Shown: positions 15,056 through 22,947 of the stretch, in pieces
How the letters are laid out: every line of letters begins with the position of its first letter
Position numbering within the stretch: the stretch's first letter is position 1
Virus record (IMG/VR): IMGVR_UViG_3300009164_002749
Location: 1 to 61,021 of that record
Direction: 5' to 3' (one strand)
DNA: 61,021 nucleotides
Source of the DNA: a virus
Notes under the pieces: model-generated
Seen by the model: the letters and a program-made list of their open reading frames with translations, nothing else
Databases searched by the model: none
Told to the model about the DNA's origin: nothing
Translations under genes and position numbers: made by a program

Positions 15056-16054
15056 TTATTGCTTGTTGCGATTACGAATCATCGCAATAATATCGGCTGC
15101 ACGAGATCCTGCATCACCAGTTGCTGGAGCAGATGTTTCTGCCGCAACATCTTTAGCGGGTGTTGCTGCCGCAGATTCAAAAGGGATATCGTCTTCATCT
15201 ACTGAAGCAGATGCCTTTGGTGTTGGTGTTGACGCACGTGGGGCAGATCCGGTTGCTTGTCCACTGCCACCGTAGCCCGCTGGCTTAAAGTATTGACCCC
15301 AGCGATCGCCATCATACGCTTCGCCATCAACTGATGCCGCAAACATTTCTGCGATAACTTTGAGTTCAACTTCGCCTGGCTTCTTAGGTAGGAAACTCTT
15401 CAAATCATGAAGACCGTATTGTTGAATAGCCGCATTTTCTGCTTCGCTTAAAGCACGTTCACGACGAGCCCAAGTACTAGTAGAGTAGTCAGCGTAACCG
15501 CCTTTGCTAGTTTTAGCAATTTTAAAATCCAAGCCACGGACATAGTCTGTTGGCAATTCTTCAATTTCACTATCCATCAATGCGTTTTTAACAATGTTAA
15601 AAATCTGGCTACCGATGATGAATCGACGAATTGGATTCTCGGGAGTCTTATCTTCCTGTAGTTTGCTGTCGCCAACAAAGCCTTGGAAAATATAAGATTT
15701 CTTTTTCCAGTACTTACGACCCATGTCTTCCAAAGACTTGTCTTTGAACCATGGACGAACTTCTGTCAATACTGGACATGTTTCGCCCCACATTTCCATA
15801 CAAGGAACTTGCACAGTCACTGGCTTGGAATTGGTTTCACCTTTAACACCGGCAAAGGGCAATTTGATCATTGCTCTTTCAATCCAGAAAAAAGTGTTAT
15901 TTGGATCAGCGTCTGGAAGGAAGCGAACTGTTGTAGTCGAACCTTCTGGCATATTCCAGTGAGGGTAAATTGCGTTGTCTCCACCGCTTGCGCTACCGGT
16001 GTTTTGTTGAGATGATGCTTGAAGTTTTGCGCGAATTTCTGCTAACGTTGCCAT
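15056..16054 (-). CDS. 32: Single-stranded DNA-binding protein gp32
   Basis: The 332-residue protein coats single-stranded DNA in replication and recombination. The core resembles gp32 (YPHWNMPEGSTTTVRFLPD, FFWIERAMIKLPFAG, CMEMWGETCPVL, KYWKKKSYIFQGFV). T4 gp32 binds zinc with His and three Cys; only two Cys appear in the equivalent stretch, so zinc binding is probably lost. A Gly/Ala/Ser-rich linker leads to DEDDIPF, which resembles the bacterial SSB tail tip but is about 45 residues from the C-terminus, and the protein ends RAADIIAMIRNRNKQ. An AAGGAAAAA Shine-Dalgarno site precedes the ATG. Confidence 0.9.
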   Translation of the reverse strand: MATLAEIRAKLQASSQQNTGSASGGDNAIYPHWNMPEGSTTTVRFLPDADPNNTFFWIERAMIKLPFAGVKGETNSKPVTVQVPCMEMWGETCPVLTEVRPWFKDKSLEDMGRKYWKKKSYIFQGFVGDSKLQEDKTPENPIRRFIIGSQIFNIVKNALMDSEIEELPTDYVRGLDFKIAKTSKGGYADYSTSTWARRERALSEAENAAIQQYGLHDLKSFLPKKPGEVELKVIAEMFAASVDGEAYDGDRWGQYFKPAGYGGSGQATGSAPRASTPTPKASASVDEDDIPFESAAATPAKDVAAETSAPATGDAGSRAADIIAMIRNRNKQ

Positions 16055-16118
16055 AATGTTTTTCCTTAATGTTGATTTATTATGCCTCTTCTTTAAAGCC
16101 TACTGACTAAAAAGAAAA

Positions 16119-16146
16119 TGTGTGCATACGGTTAAGTATACACACA
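16119..16146 (-). ncRNA. Hairpin at the 5' end of the gene 32 leader
   Basis: An inverted repeat forms an 11-bp stem with one C/A mismatch and a 6-nt loop (5' arm TGTGTGTATAC on the minus strand). It would lie at or within a few bases of the 5' end of a transcript from the late box at 16149-16156, about 65-92 nt before the gp32 ATG. T4 gp32 represses its own translation through a structured leader; a similar role here is inference. I found no pseudoknot partner for the loop. Confidence 0.5.
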
Positions 16147-16148
16147 TC

Positions 16149-16156
16149 TATTTATA
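16149..16156 (-). promoter_or_regulatory. Late promoter box TATAAATA before gene 32
   Basis: A perfect TATAAATA on the minus strand lies 94 nt before the gp32 ATG, giving a leader of about 90 nt that includes the hairpin at 16119-16146. Confidence 0.6.
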
Positions 16157-16187
16157 CACGCAACCTAAAAGGCTGCAATAATATGGT

Positions 16188-18413
16188 TTATTTTGCCAAT
16201 CCAGCTAACTTCAAAATACTTTCCATTTCTAGTGAAGCTAGTGGAACAAATTGTTTACCATTCCATTGCATCACTGGAATTCCAGTTATCATTTCTTCAG
16301 GGTGTCCTTGGAATATTTCATGTTTTGCTTCTTCGGCTTCTTCAGCTGAGTCAAATCCTCCAGGTGGGTTGTATGGAGATTCACCTTCTTTGCCACTTGG
16401 ACTGCTCATTACATAAAATTTTCCAGGTACTAAATTACCATCAGCTTCTATATCTTCTTCAGCTGGCATAATGTTATTATTAAAATCTTTTCCACTTGTG
16501 CCTTGATCGCCAATGCCTTCTATTTTTGCCTTGATGTTGCCTACTAGTTCTTTTAGTCTTGCTAGCCCATCATCACCGTGACCGTTGGCTACTTTCCATT
16601 CCTGATTTTTCTTTTCCATGAATGCCAAAGCCATTTCTCTTGCTTGTTCTCCTGCTTGTTCACCAAATTGTTCTTCAACATCTTTCTTAATTTCTGTTGC
16701 TATATTTTCTTCAGCTCGGAAAGGAGCAACATCTTCGTTGGATATGTTATAGAAACTTTTAACTTTTTCTGCAATCATCCTAGTCATTTCTGTTTGACTG
16801 CCCTTACCTTCTTCCATCGTACCAGACGGGGGTTCTTCCGGTGCTGGCTCAGCAGGGGCTGGCTCAGCAGGGGCCTGTGTTCCGCTCATGCCTAATGCTA
16901 CTAATAATTCTGGATAACTTTCTTTTGCCCATAATTGAAATATCTGAACAGGGTCTGCTGTGTTGTCTAATGCTTTTGCCTGTTGGAATTTATCTGCTAG
17001 ATCTTCGTCATTAATACCAAACTCGTTAAAGAAACTGTAAGCAGTGTCTAAGTCTAGTTGGCCTTCTGGTAAATCTGCCAATGCCTGTTTTAATGCCGCA
17101 ACTTGATCATCTGTTAGTTTGCCTTGTTCAGTAGCATCTGCCCATTCTTCAAATTGAGCGAATCCTTCTTTCTTAGGAATGCCTTTTTGTGCTAATGCTC
17201 GAGCAGCATCGGTTCCGGTACGATTAGGATTATTTGGTTTGCTAAAATTAGATTTTTCGTCTGGGTCAAATGGAGGGTCTTCATTATCTTCCTTGTCTTT
17301 GTCAGGAAAGTTTTGAGCGAACCTAGGGTTACCTCTTTGTATAGAAGCGCCCTTCAGCAAGCCTTCTTCTACATCTTGTTCTGATACATAATCTTCAAGG
17401 TTTACTTTATTAGCTTCACGCATGATGCTGTGTAGTAGGGGAAAGAAACCAGCTAGTTCTTCTTTGAAATTTGTTTCTGTAAATTTAGACTTGTATTCTT
17501 CCATTGTGACAGCATCTAACTCTTGTAGATCGTCTCCTGGCATTTCTTGTTCATTAAATTCTGCAATCCAAGACTCATAATGATGACGCTTGCTCAACGC
17601 TTCTACTCTTAATTTTAATTCTTGTAATCGGCCTACGGCCCTTTCTGTAATTCCCATAGCGTCATCATGTAAACTTGTACGTTGGATTTTTCTTTGAAAT
17701 TCTTGTAGTTGAGCAATTTGCTCGCTCATTTGAATAATTGCTTTGCCTGCCGGATCATGCGGAATGCCACCGTGATCTACGTGTTGTGCCATGGCAAACG
17801 CACCCGCTGGATGAATAAATGGGTATTTAAAACGTTCACCGTCTTTGTTTTGAATAAAAATTGCCTTGATGTTTTTACGTTGACTTCGTGAGCCTGCATA
17901 TTCTTCGTCTACTGGATTTGCGTGTCTTACAATAACTTCTGTGTTGCCTTTAACTGCTCTGCTAGTTTTTGTTGTGCTTTTTTGACTCCAGCGGGATTCG
18001 TTCATTGTTGTATTCATTTCGGGTTCTTCCTTGGGGCCTTGTGTTGCGGCCAAATGTTGAAAATCGTTTTTATCAAGATTTGTTTTAGCAATATCGCGTG
18101 TATCAAACCGTAGTAATCTACGCATGGCAAACATACGCATTTCTTTTAAGAAACTATACCAGATTTTCTTGGCAGGATCATCTTGATTTTCAGTAATTCC
18201 TTGACTGTAATAAATCTTTAAGCTACCCAAATCATTTAAGCTAATGCTAACACGGCCTAGATCAGTGCCTTCGCTGACAAAGTCAAAATCAAAGAAACGT
18301 GCTTCTGCAGGGTCAATGGTAACAGCACCTGCTTCGTCACCCATTTCTAAGTTAGAGAAACGGCTGCGAATTTTGTCAAACAGGTCTTGGGCAATAATTT
18401 GGATGGCTTTCAT
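16188..18413 (-). CDS. Large putative head/virion protein with C-terminal KLAGL tag
   Basis: The 741-residue product is not assigned to a known family. The N-terminal 130 residues look folded (MKAIQIIAQDLFDKIRSRF...), then come charged helices (about 240-350), a disordered region with Pro-Ala-Glu repeats (PAEPAPAEPAPEEPP, about 525-540), a Glu-rich helix and a small C-terminal domain (PGKFYVMSSPSGKEG... WNGKQFVPLASLE). It ends ESILKLAGLAK, almost the same as the end of scaffold gp22 and of the acidic protein at 20078-21049. It follows terminase gp17 and has its own perfect TATAAATA 6 nt before the ATG. A late virion or prohead role is inferred. Confidence 0.6.
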   Translation of the reverse strand: MKAIQIIAQDLFDKIRSRFSNLEMGDEAGAVTIDPAEARFFDFDFVSEGTDLGRVSISLNDLGSLKIYYSQGITENQDDPAKKIWYSFLKEMRMFAMRRLLRFDTRDIAKTNLDKNDFQHLAATQGPKEEPEMNTTMNESRWSQKSTTKTSRAVKGNTEVIVRHANPVDEEYAGSRSQRKNIKAIFIQNKDGERFKYPFIHPAGAFAMAQHVDHGGIPHDPAGKAIIQMSEQIAQLQEFQRKIQRTSLHDDAMGITERAVGRLQELKLRVEALSKRHHYESWIAEFNEQEMPGDDLQELDAVTMEEYKSKFTETNFKEELAGFFPLLHSIMREANKVNLEDYVSEQDVEEGLLKGASIQRGNPRFAQNFPDKDKEDNEDPPFDPDEKSNFSKPNNPNRTGTDAARALAQKGIPKKEGFAQFEEWADATEQGKLTDDQVAALKQALADLPEGQLDLDTAYSFFNEFGINDEDLADKFQQAKALDNTADPVQIFQLWAKESYPELLVALGMSGTQAPAEPAPAEPAPEEPPSGTMEEGKGSQTEMTRMIAEKVKSFYNISNEDVAPFRAEENIATEIKKDVEEQFGEQAGEQAREMALAFMEKKNQEWKVANGHGDDGLARLKELVGNIKAKIEGIGDQGTSGKDFNNNIMPAEEDIEADGNLVPGKFYVMSSPSGKEGESPYNPPGGFDSAEEAEEAKHEIFQGHPEEMITGIPVMQWNGKQFVPLASLEMESILKLAGLAK

Positions 18414-18419
18414 ATGCTA

Positions 18420-18427
18420 TATTTATA
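18420..18427 (-). promoter_or_regulatory. Late promoter box TATAAATA
   Basis: A perfect late box has a 6-nt spacer (TAGCAT) to the ATG at 18413. The predicted transcript begins at or one base from the start codon. Confidence 0.65.
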
Positions 18428-20017
18428 TCAATAAGTACTGATGTAGATGGGCATGGGAAGGTCGTGATCTTCCATTCCTGTGTGATCTCGCATTTTATCG
18501 TAGATTGTTGGGTCCCATTCTTGCAACACTAAAACCATACGCATTACTAACAATAATGCAGAAACTAGGTCATCGTGCTGTCCTACTTTAGCTTTAAAAG
18601 TTATGCCCTGTGCAACAAATGTCTTCAATTCACTGACCAAGGTCTTACTGTTTACTTTAATTTGTTTGGATTCAATTAACTGTTTTAATTTGGCACAGGC
18701 ATTAATTTTGGCGGCATGCGTAGTGTTAAATCCCTTACGGAAACGACGAACATGGCCTTTCTTAATTGGTTCGCTTAGGAACAATCCCGGGAATGTTTCT
18801 TCACCTAATTCGTTCATAGAAACTAAGGCAGCTTCACCTAATGTGTTGTTTTCAACGCTGTAGTATATGCTAGATTGCGTACCTGCTGCTTGACATTTTT
18901 CGTCAATATGCTTTAATAAATCTCGTAAAATTCTAGCTTGGGCTTGTACAGGAGTTAGGTTATGCTGCCATTCACATACTTGATCCATGCTAGGTAATTC
19001 CATAATCTGGATGGCTGCATAATCCCCACCTGTACCTAAGCTAGGATCTAGTGCCACAATATATGTGCTACTAGGATTGATCTTTTTATACCAACGTGCT
19101 TGTCCCATCTTCATAATAGGCTCGCGTCCTTCCATGTCTGAAAGACTAATACTGTTGATCAATGTTTCATCAAAGATCAAGAATTCACATTCGTGTTCTC
19201 GTTGGAACCGCTCATATCCCACACGCGACACCTCTTCGTTTTTCCACTTTTCATCGCGGTCTGGATGCTCTGACCAAATAGCAATGCAAGGGTAAAATCC
19301 GTTTTTACCTAGTTCAGTGGAGTTACCGTGTTCGTCAAACCGTTTATTGGCTTCGTTCCAAATTTGTGCAAATTGATCTTCGTCACTGTTAGGAGTAGAG
19401 GTAATAATTGCTTTACCACCAGTTGCTAGTGTAGGTGAAATAGAAGTCCAAAACTCAACAGCAATATTAGGTTCAACATAAGCAAACTCGTCGCAGTATA
19501 GTAATGATACAGACATACCACGACCTGTTGTTTCGGTTGTTGTCTGTGCAACAATACGCGAGCCGTTGTCAAACTCTAAACTTTGTTTGTTATAACTTGT
19601 AACACCTGCACGGATAAAGTCAGGACAAGTTTCATATGCATACCGCAGGCGTTGCATAATCTCTTGGGCACCTGTGTATTTGTGCGCCGAGATAAGAATT
19701 GTACTATCGGGTACAAACATAGCGTACCATAGCAAATAGCCTACGGCTGTTGTGGTCTTTCCCATCTGGCGCCCAAGCATATTTACACTGAATCTATGTC
19801 CGTGATAACTGTCTAACAAACGCTTCTGATAAACAAAAGGTTTGTACTGTATCTTACCTTTTGTAGGATGTTGGATAAAGAAAAAGTTATCTAGGAAATA
19901 TGCTGGACCGTCAATTATGTCGCTACATTTAAGCATGTGCTCAATGTCTTCTTCAGTCCAACGCTGTGTAGCATTGGCTTTTTTTACTAAATTACCGTCT
20001 AAACTTCTTGTGGCCAT
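18428..20017 (-). CDS. 17: Terminase large subunit gp17
   Basis: The 529-residue protein is the DNA-packaging motor. Its ATPase domain has Walker A GRQMGKTT (82-89), Walker B LLYCDE (172-177) and coupling motif TSTPN (207-211). The RNase H-like nuclease has ALDPSLGTGGD (322-332) and a later acidic pair in QHDDLVSALL near the C-terminus. T4 gp17 is 610 residues, so this is compact, mostly at both ends. A terminator precedes it, and a late box (AGTAAATA) lies 5 nt before the ATG, so it seems to be separately transcribed. The small subunit gp16 is encoded upstream in the same direction. Confidence 0.95.
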   Translation of the reverse strand: MATRSLDGNLVKKANATQRWTEEDIEHMLKCSDIIDGPAYFLDNFFFIQHPTKGKIQYKPFVYQKRLLDSYHGHRFSVNMLGRQMGKTTTAVGYLLWYAMFVPDSTILISAHKYTGAQEIMQRLRYAYETCPDFIRAGVTSYNKQSLEFDNGSRIVAQTTTETTGRGMSVSLLYCDEFAYVEPNIAVEFWTSISPTLATGGKAIITSTPNSDEDQFAQIWNEANKRFDEHGNSTELGKNGFYPCIAIWSEHPDRDEKWKNEEVSRVGYERFQREHECEFLIFDETLINSISLSDMEGREPIMKMGQARWYKKINPSSTYIVALDPSLGTGGDYAAIQIMELPSMDQVCEWQHNLTPVQAQARILRDLLKHIDEKCQAAGTQSSIYYSVENNTLGEAALVSMNELGEETFPGLFLSEPIKKGHVRRFRKGFNTTHAAKINACAKLKQLIESKQIKVNSKTLVSELKTFVAQGITFKAKVGQHDDLVSALLLVMRMVLVLQEWDPTIYDKMRDHTGMEDHDLPMPIYISTY

Positions 20018-20022
20018 AATCT

Positions 20023-20030
20023 TATTTACT
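20023..20030 (-). promoter_or_regulatory. Late promoter box AGTAAATA before gene 17
   Basis: The box is squeezed between the terminator at 20032-20059 and the gp17 ATG, with a 5-nt spacer (AGATT). It predicts a leaderless gp17 transcript. Confidence 0.55.
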
Positions 20031-20031
20031 G

Positions 20032-20059
20032 AAAAAAATAGCCTCCGAAGAGGCTATTT
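20032..20059 (-). terminator. Rho-independent terminator after the acidic head-protein gene
   Basis: A 10-bp perfect stem (AAATAGCCTC / GAGGCTATTT) with a TTCG loop is followed on the minus strand by a run of T (20032-20038). It lies between the stop at 20078 and gene 17. Confidence 0.88.
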
Positions 20060-20077
20060 GGATTACATCCTAATGTA

Positions 20078-21049
20078 TTATTTTAGGCCTGCTAACTTTA
20101 GAATATCATCAGTTTCGATACTTTCTTTAGTGTTTTTTGCTGCTGTAGCAGAGTCGCCTGAGGCGGCCTTGCGTTGATATGCAGGCATATTAACTGGGTT
20201 CTTTGGATCTAGATCCTTCAAACGATCTTCAATACCTTCTTCCATATCATCTTCTACTTCTTCTTCCACTTCTTCTGATTCACCTATGAAAGATTTGTAT
20301 TCTTTCATTAGGCTTTCAAATGCTGAAGGCTTGCCTTGTGGTTGTGTAGTATGGCGTCCATTACCATCTCCTGAATTGGAGTTATAATTTGTACCAAACC
20401 CATCTTGACCGTAACCCTGACGATCTTTATTAGGATCGTTTGGTGTAGTAGAATACTGAGGACCATCATATGTTTCGTCAGTTTCTTCTTTGTCATCTTC
20501 TTCGCTGTCATCTGGTCCAGCTTCTGGTTCAGATTTTTCAGCATTGTGATCAGCTATGTCGTGATCCCCATCGTTGTCAATGTCACCGTGTGATTGACTA
20601 ACACCATCATCGCTGCCTTGCTCGCTGCCAAATGGTGTTTCTTCTTCTCCATCTTCTGGATTTAATTTGTCTAAAACAGAACGCATAACTTCGCCGTCTG
20701 TTGCACCAGGGCCTGCGCCTGCATCTGGACCAACTTCTGGCTCAGCAGTTAGTGCCATCATTGGCTCAACATCAATACCAGTGTGTTCTGGTTCAGCTTT
20801 GTTAATTCCTGCTAGAGACATAATATCTTTTAGCATGCCACTTAGTTCGTCGCCTGTAGCGGCAGTCATATTGATACTGGCAGGAGAGTGAGGTTGACTC
20901 ATTCCACCCATACCGTCCATCATACCCATTGGGCCACATTCAGAAAGGCTTACACCTTGAACTGGTTTAACAACGGCAGCGCCTGTGTCAATTGCTGGAT
21001 TAGTTGCATCTAGTTGAGCTAAACGCTTGATTACATCGATCATTTGCAT
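20078..21049 (-). CDS. Acidic, low-complexity putative head protein with C-terminal KLAGL tag
   Basis: The 323-residue protein has a short helical N-terminus (MIDVIKRLAQLDATNPA), a Met/Gly-rich stretch (CGPMGMMDGMGGMSQP), a helix DELSGMLKDIMSLAGI, then a long Asp/Glu/Gly/Pro-rich, probably disordered region (about 110-240). It ends TDDILKLAGLK. The same ending occurs in scaffold gp22 and the 741-residue protein, and a related SLAGI appears at about residue 93. Similar proteins occur in aquatic T4-like phages and are probably virion or prohead-core components. An AAGGA site overlaps the upstream stop region. Confidence 0.6.
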   Translation of the reverse strand: MQMIDVIKRLAQLDATNPAIDTGAAVVKPVQGVSLSECGPMGMMDGMGGMSQPHSPASINMTAATGDELSGMLKDIMSLAGINKAEPEHTGIDVEPMMALTAEPEVGPDAGAGPGATDGEVMRSVLDKLNPEDGEEETPFGSEQGSDDGVSQSHGDIDNDGDHDIADHNAEKSEPEAGPDDSEEDDKEETDETYDGPQYSTTPNDPNKDRQGYGQDGFGTNYNSNSGDGNGRHTTQPQGKPSAFESLMKEYKSFIGESEEVEEEVEDDMEEGIEDRLKDLDPKNPVNMPAYQRKAASGDSATAAKNTKESIETDDILKLAGLK

Positions 21050-21051
21050 AA

Positions 21052-21642
21052 TTATTTCTTCCTTGGGTCAGCAGCTTGTTTCAAAACAGATTGTGTACTG
21101 GCTGGTGAATCAACACTAAATGTTGCTGCTTCAGTTGTAGGAATCTCTTCCCCACGAGCCTTTCTCTGTAATTTTAGGATATCGTTTAATTCTTTAACAA
21201 ATCCTGTATTATATTTGTCGCCATAGTAATCTTCAAATTGAGGACTGCCTGCTTCTTTATAATCTGGGTCATCTAGTAAAGCGCCTTCGCGTGGCTCACT
21301 AGGTTCTTGATAATCTTCTGTAGCTTCGAACGGACTACGAACTACCAAGTTTTGTTTGTTAACACCTAAGCCTGCTGTTAGGTATTCGGTTAGTTCAAAT
21401 TGTGTAGTAGGGTAATCTAATGTAACTTCATAGATACTCACTTCACAATTTCTAACCTGCGGAAAATCTAAAGGTAATGCTTGGATTGGAGTTGTAGCAG
21501 TTTTTTTGAATCCGCTGATTGCAAATTTTTCTAACATTGTTTTCAACGTAGATTCTTGCTCAGTGGAAAAGCCGCCTGCAACTTTAACACGAAAGTCATA
21601 CTTCTTTTTAGATTCGGAAAGGTATTCTTTGAAGTTTTTCAT
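21052..21642 (-). CDS. Putative head protein with capsid-targeting-like N-terminus
   Basis: The 196-residue protein begins MKNFKEYLSESKKKYDF, very like the capsid-targeting N-termini of T4 internal proteins (MKTYQEFI...). This suggests packaging into the prohead core. Residues 15-95 look like a small alpha/beta domain (KYDFRVKVAGGFSTEQ... CEVSIYEVTLDYP); the rest is acidic and Pro-rich. There is no enzyme motif. A late box (AATAAATA) overlaps the end of gene 16 and lies 5 nt before the ATG. A head role is inferred from the N-terminus and the neighbours. Confidence 0.55.
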   Translation of the reverse strand: MKNFKEYLSESKKKYDFRVKVAGGFSTEQESTLKTMLEKFAISGFKKTATTPIQALPLDFPQVRNCEVSIYEVTLDYPTTQFELTEYLTAGLGVNKQNLVVRSPFEATEDYQEPSEPREGALLDDPDYKEAGSPQFEDYYGDKYNTGFVKELNDILKLQRKARGEEIPTTEAATFSVDSPASTQSVLKQAADPRKK

Positions 21643-21646
21643 AGTA

Positions 21647-22126
21647 TTATTTATTCAGATTCTTAAGTTTTTCTAGGATGCTGTTGCGATCTGTGACAAT
21701 AACTCCTTGTGCATCTATGGTATCGACGCCGCCTTCATTGCCGTGTTTTTTGTCAATTGCTAACTTCTTTAATTGCAAATCAACCATTTTTAGCTTTTTG
21801 TCAATCTTATTTGTCTTGGCTGTAATTGCGGCATTCATCATTTGTGCGGCAATTTCAAACATGCGCGACCCGTATCTAGGGTCTACATTCATACCTAGAT
21901 CCATTAGATCGTCGTAGGCTTGTTCTGCTTTATGTGCAAGTGCATCTAACTCAGTATCTGCCATATCTCCTAGCCCCTTAACTCTAGGTAGTGCAGAAGC
22001 AATTTTATCAAATTCTTCTAAACGTTCCTCTAAATTAATCATAGGAACAGATTCTGCAGGAGTGGGAGAGATAAGGGGCTCTTCTTCTGTAGAAATATTT
22101 AGAACTTCTTCAAGTCGTTTAGTCAT
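21647..22126 (-). CDS. 16: Terminase small subunit gp16
   Basis: The 159-residue protein matches T4 gp16 (164 residues) in length and central pattern: an acidic disordered N-terminus, an oligomerisation helix pair with NVDPRYGSRMFEIAAQMMNAAI (compare T4 SPRHMEVFATLMGQM) then a TNKIDKKLKMVDLQLKKL helix (compare T4 TNREILKLHKDM). Small terminase rings recognise DNA and stimulate gp17. The gene lies between head completion gp4 and other head genes, upstream of gp17, as expected. Similarity was judged by eye. Confidence 0.75.
   Translation of the reverse strand: MTKRLEEVLNISTEEEPLISPTPAESVPMINLEERLEEFDKIASALPRVKGLGDMADTELDALAHKAEQAYDDLMDLGMNVDPRYGSRMFEIAAQMMNAAITAKTNKIDKKLKMVDLQLKKLAIDKKHGNEGGVDTIDAQGVIVTDRNSILEKLKNLNK
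21648..21655 (-). promoter_or_regulatory. Late promoter box AATAAATA
   Basis: The box overlaps the stop codon of gene 16 and has a 5-nt spacer (ATACT) to the ATG at 21642, predicting a leaderless transcript. Confidence 0.55.
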
Positions 22127-22134
22127 ATTATTAC

Positions 22135-22575
22135 TTATTTCTTTTTACCACCACCGTAAATATCTGTTTCATTCATGATACGAAACTTGATACCTTGTTG
22201 TTGGCACCAGGCAGCAGCCGCAGCCCATTTGGCTTGGTTCTTGATAAACTGAGCTTGATTGTAGGGATTTTTACCTACTTTTTCTTTGAGCATTTGATTG
22301 GCTGGTTTAATTTCAATTAGCTCTACATGCTTCTTATGATGTGTATCAACATATGTTATAAGGAAATCGGGCACATAAACTGTTTGTTTACCAGTTAGTG
22401 GGTCGCGGTATGGGATCTTAACACATTCGCTGGCCCATTGCTGTATGCTGGGATTGTTGTCACAAAATGACATGAAAGTAAATTCCCAACCTGATCTATA
22501 TGTGGGGTTTCTTCCACCTACATATTTTTCAGGGTTTTTTACTTTATAAATCCCTTGGCTAAACTTTAAGCTCAT
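22135..22575 (-). CDS. 4: Head completion protein gp4
   Basis: The 146-residue protein matches T4 gp4 (150 residues): YVGGRNPTYRSGWEFTFMSFCDNNPSIQQWASE is comparable to T4 YRGDPKKITYRSNWEKFFFEWLDKNPEIIAWGSE. VPDFLITYVD and VELIEIKPANQ carry the Asp and the E-x-K of a TnsA/restriction-endonuclease-like fold, and WAAAAAWCQQQGIKFRIMNETD closes it. gp4 acts in head completion after packaging. It overlaps the upstream gene by 4 bp (ATGA). The nuclease-like residues are retained. Confidence 0.85.
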   Translation of the reverse strand: MSLKFSQGIYKVKNPEKYVGGRNPTYRSGWEFTFMSFCDNNPSIQQWASECVKIPYRDPLTGKQTVYVPDFLITYVDTHHKKHVELIEIKPANQMLKEKVGKNPYNQAQFIKNQAKWAAAAAWCQQQGIKFRIMNETDIYGGGKKK

Positions 22576-22946
22576 GCTATGACGTTGCGCTGTACTTCGT
22601 CGTGTGGTGTAAACTCTTTAGAATATCCTAAGAAGCTGGTTTTAATTCTGTTGTAGTTTAAAATTTCTGCAACAAGGGCAGAAATCTCTACGCTATCAAT
22701 ACCACCTAAGGTATCTAAAATCTGCATAGGATTGTATCCGTCTTTCTTAGCCTGCTTCATAATGATAACTGCAACAGTTTCTGCAGAAGTAGGATCAAAA
22801 CCTTTTTGAGTAAAAAATCCAATCATTGCCGCTAACGTTGCCGCATTTAATTCTAAAGGAGCAGTGTAGTATGCGTCAAATGCTTGTACAGTAGCATCTG
22901 ATGATATTTTTGATGTAGGTAAATTGCTGTAAATATTTTTGGCCAT
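22572..22946 (-). CDS. Conserved virion-associated protein of unknown function
   Basis: The 124-residue, helical protein has the pattern LNAATLAAMIGFFTQKGFDPTSAETVAVIIMKQAKKDGYNPMQILDTL followed by LSALVAEILNYNR-type sequence (ISALVAEILNYNRIKTSFLG). Similar small proteins sit next to tail or head-completion genes in aquatic T4-like phages. It lies between the gp54-like gene and gp4 and overlaps gp4, so it is probably structural. No specific function is known to me. Confidence 0.5.
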   Translation of the reverse strand: MAKNIYSNLPTSKISSDATVQAFDAYYTAPLELNAATLAAMIGFFTQKGFDPTSAETVAVIIMKQAKKDGYNPMQILDTLGGIDSVEISALVAEILNYNRIKTSFLGYSKEFTPHDEVQRNVIA

Positions 22947-22947
22947 A

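Noticed and set aside
22084-22140. A late box before gene 16
   Set aside because: Only AAATAAG-type sequence is present near the start; it does not match NNTAAATA, so I did not call it.
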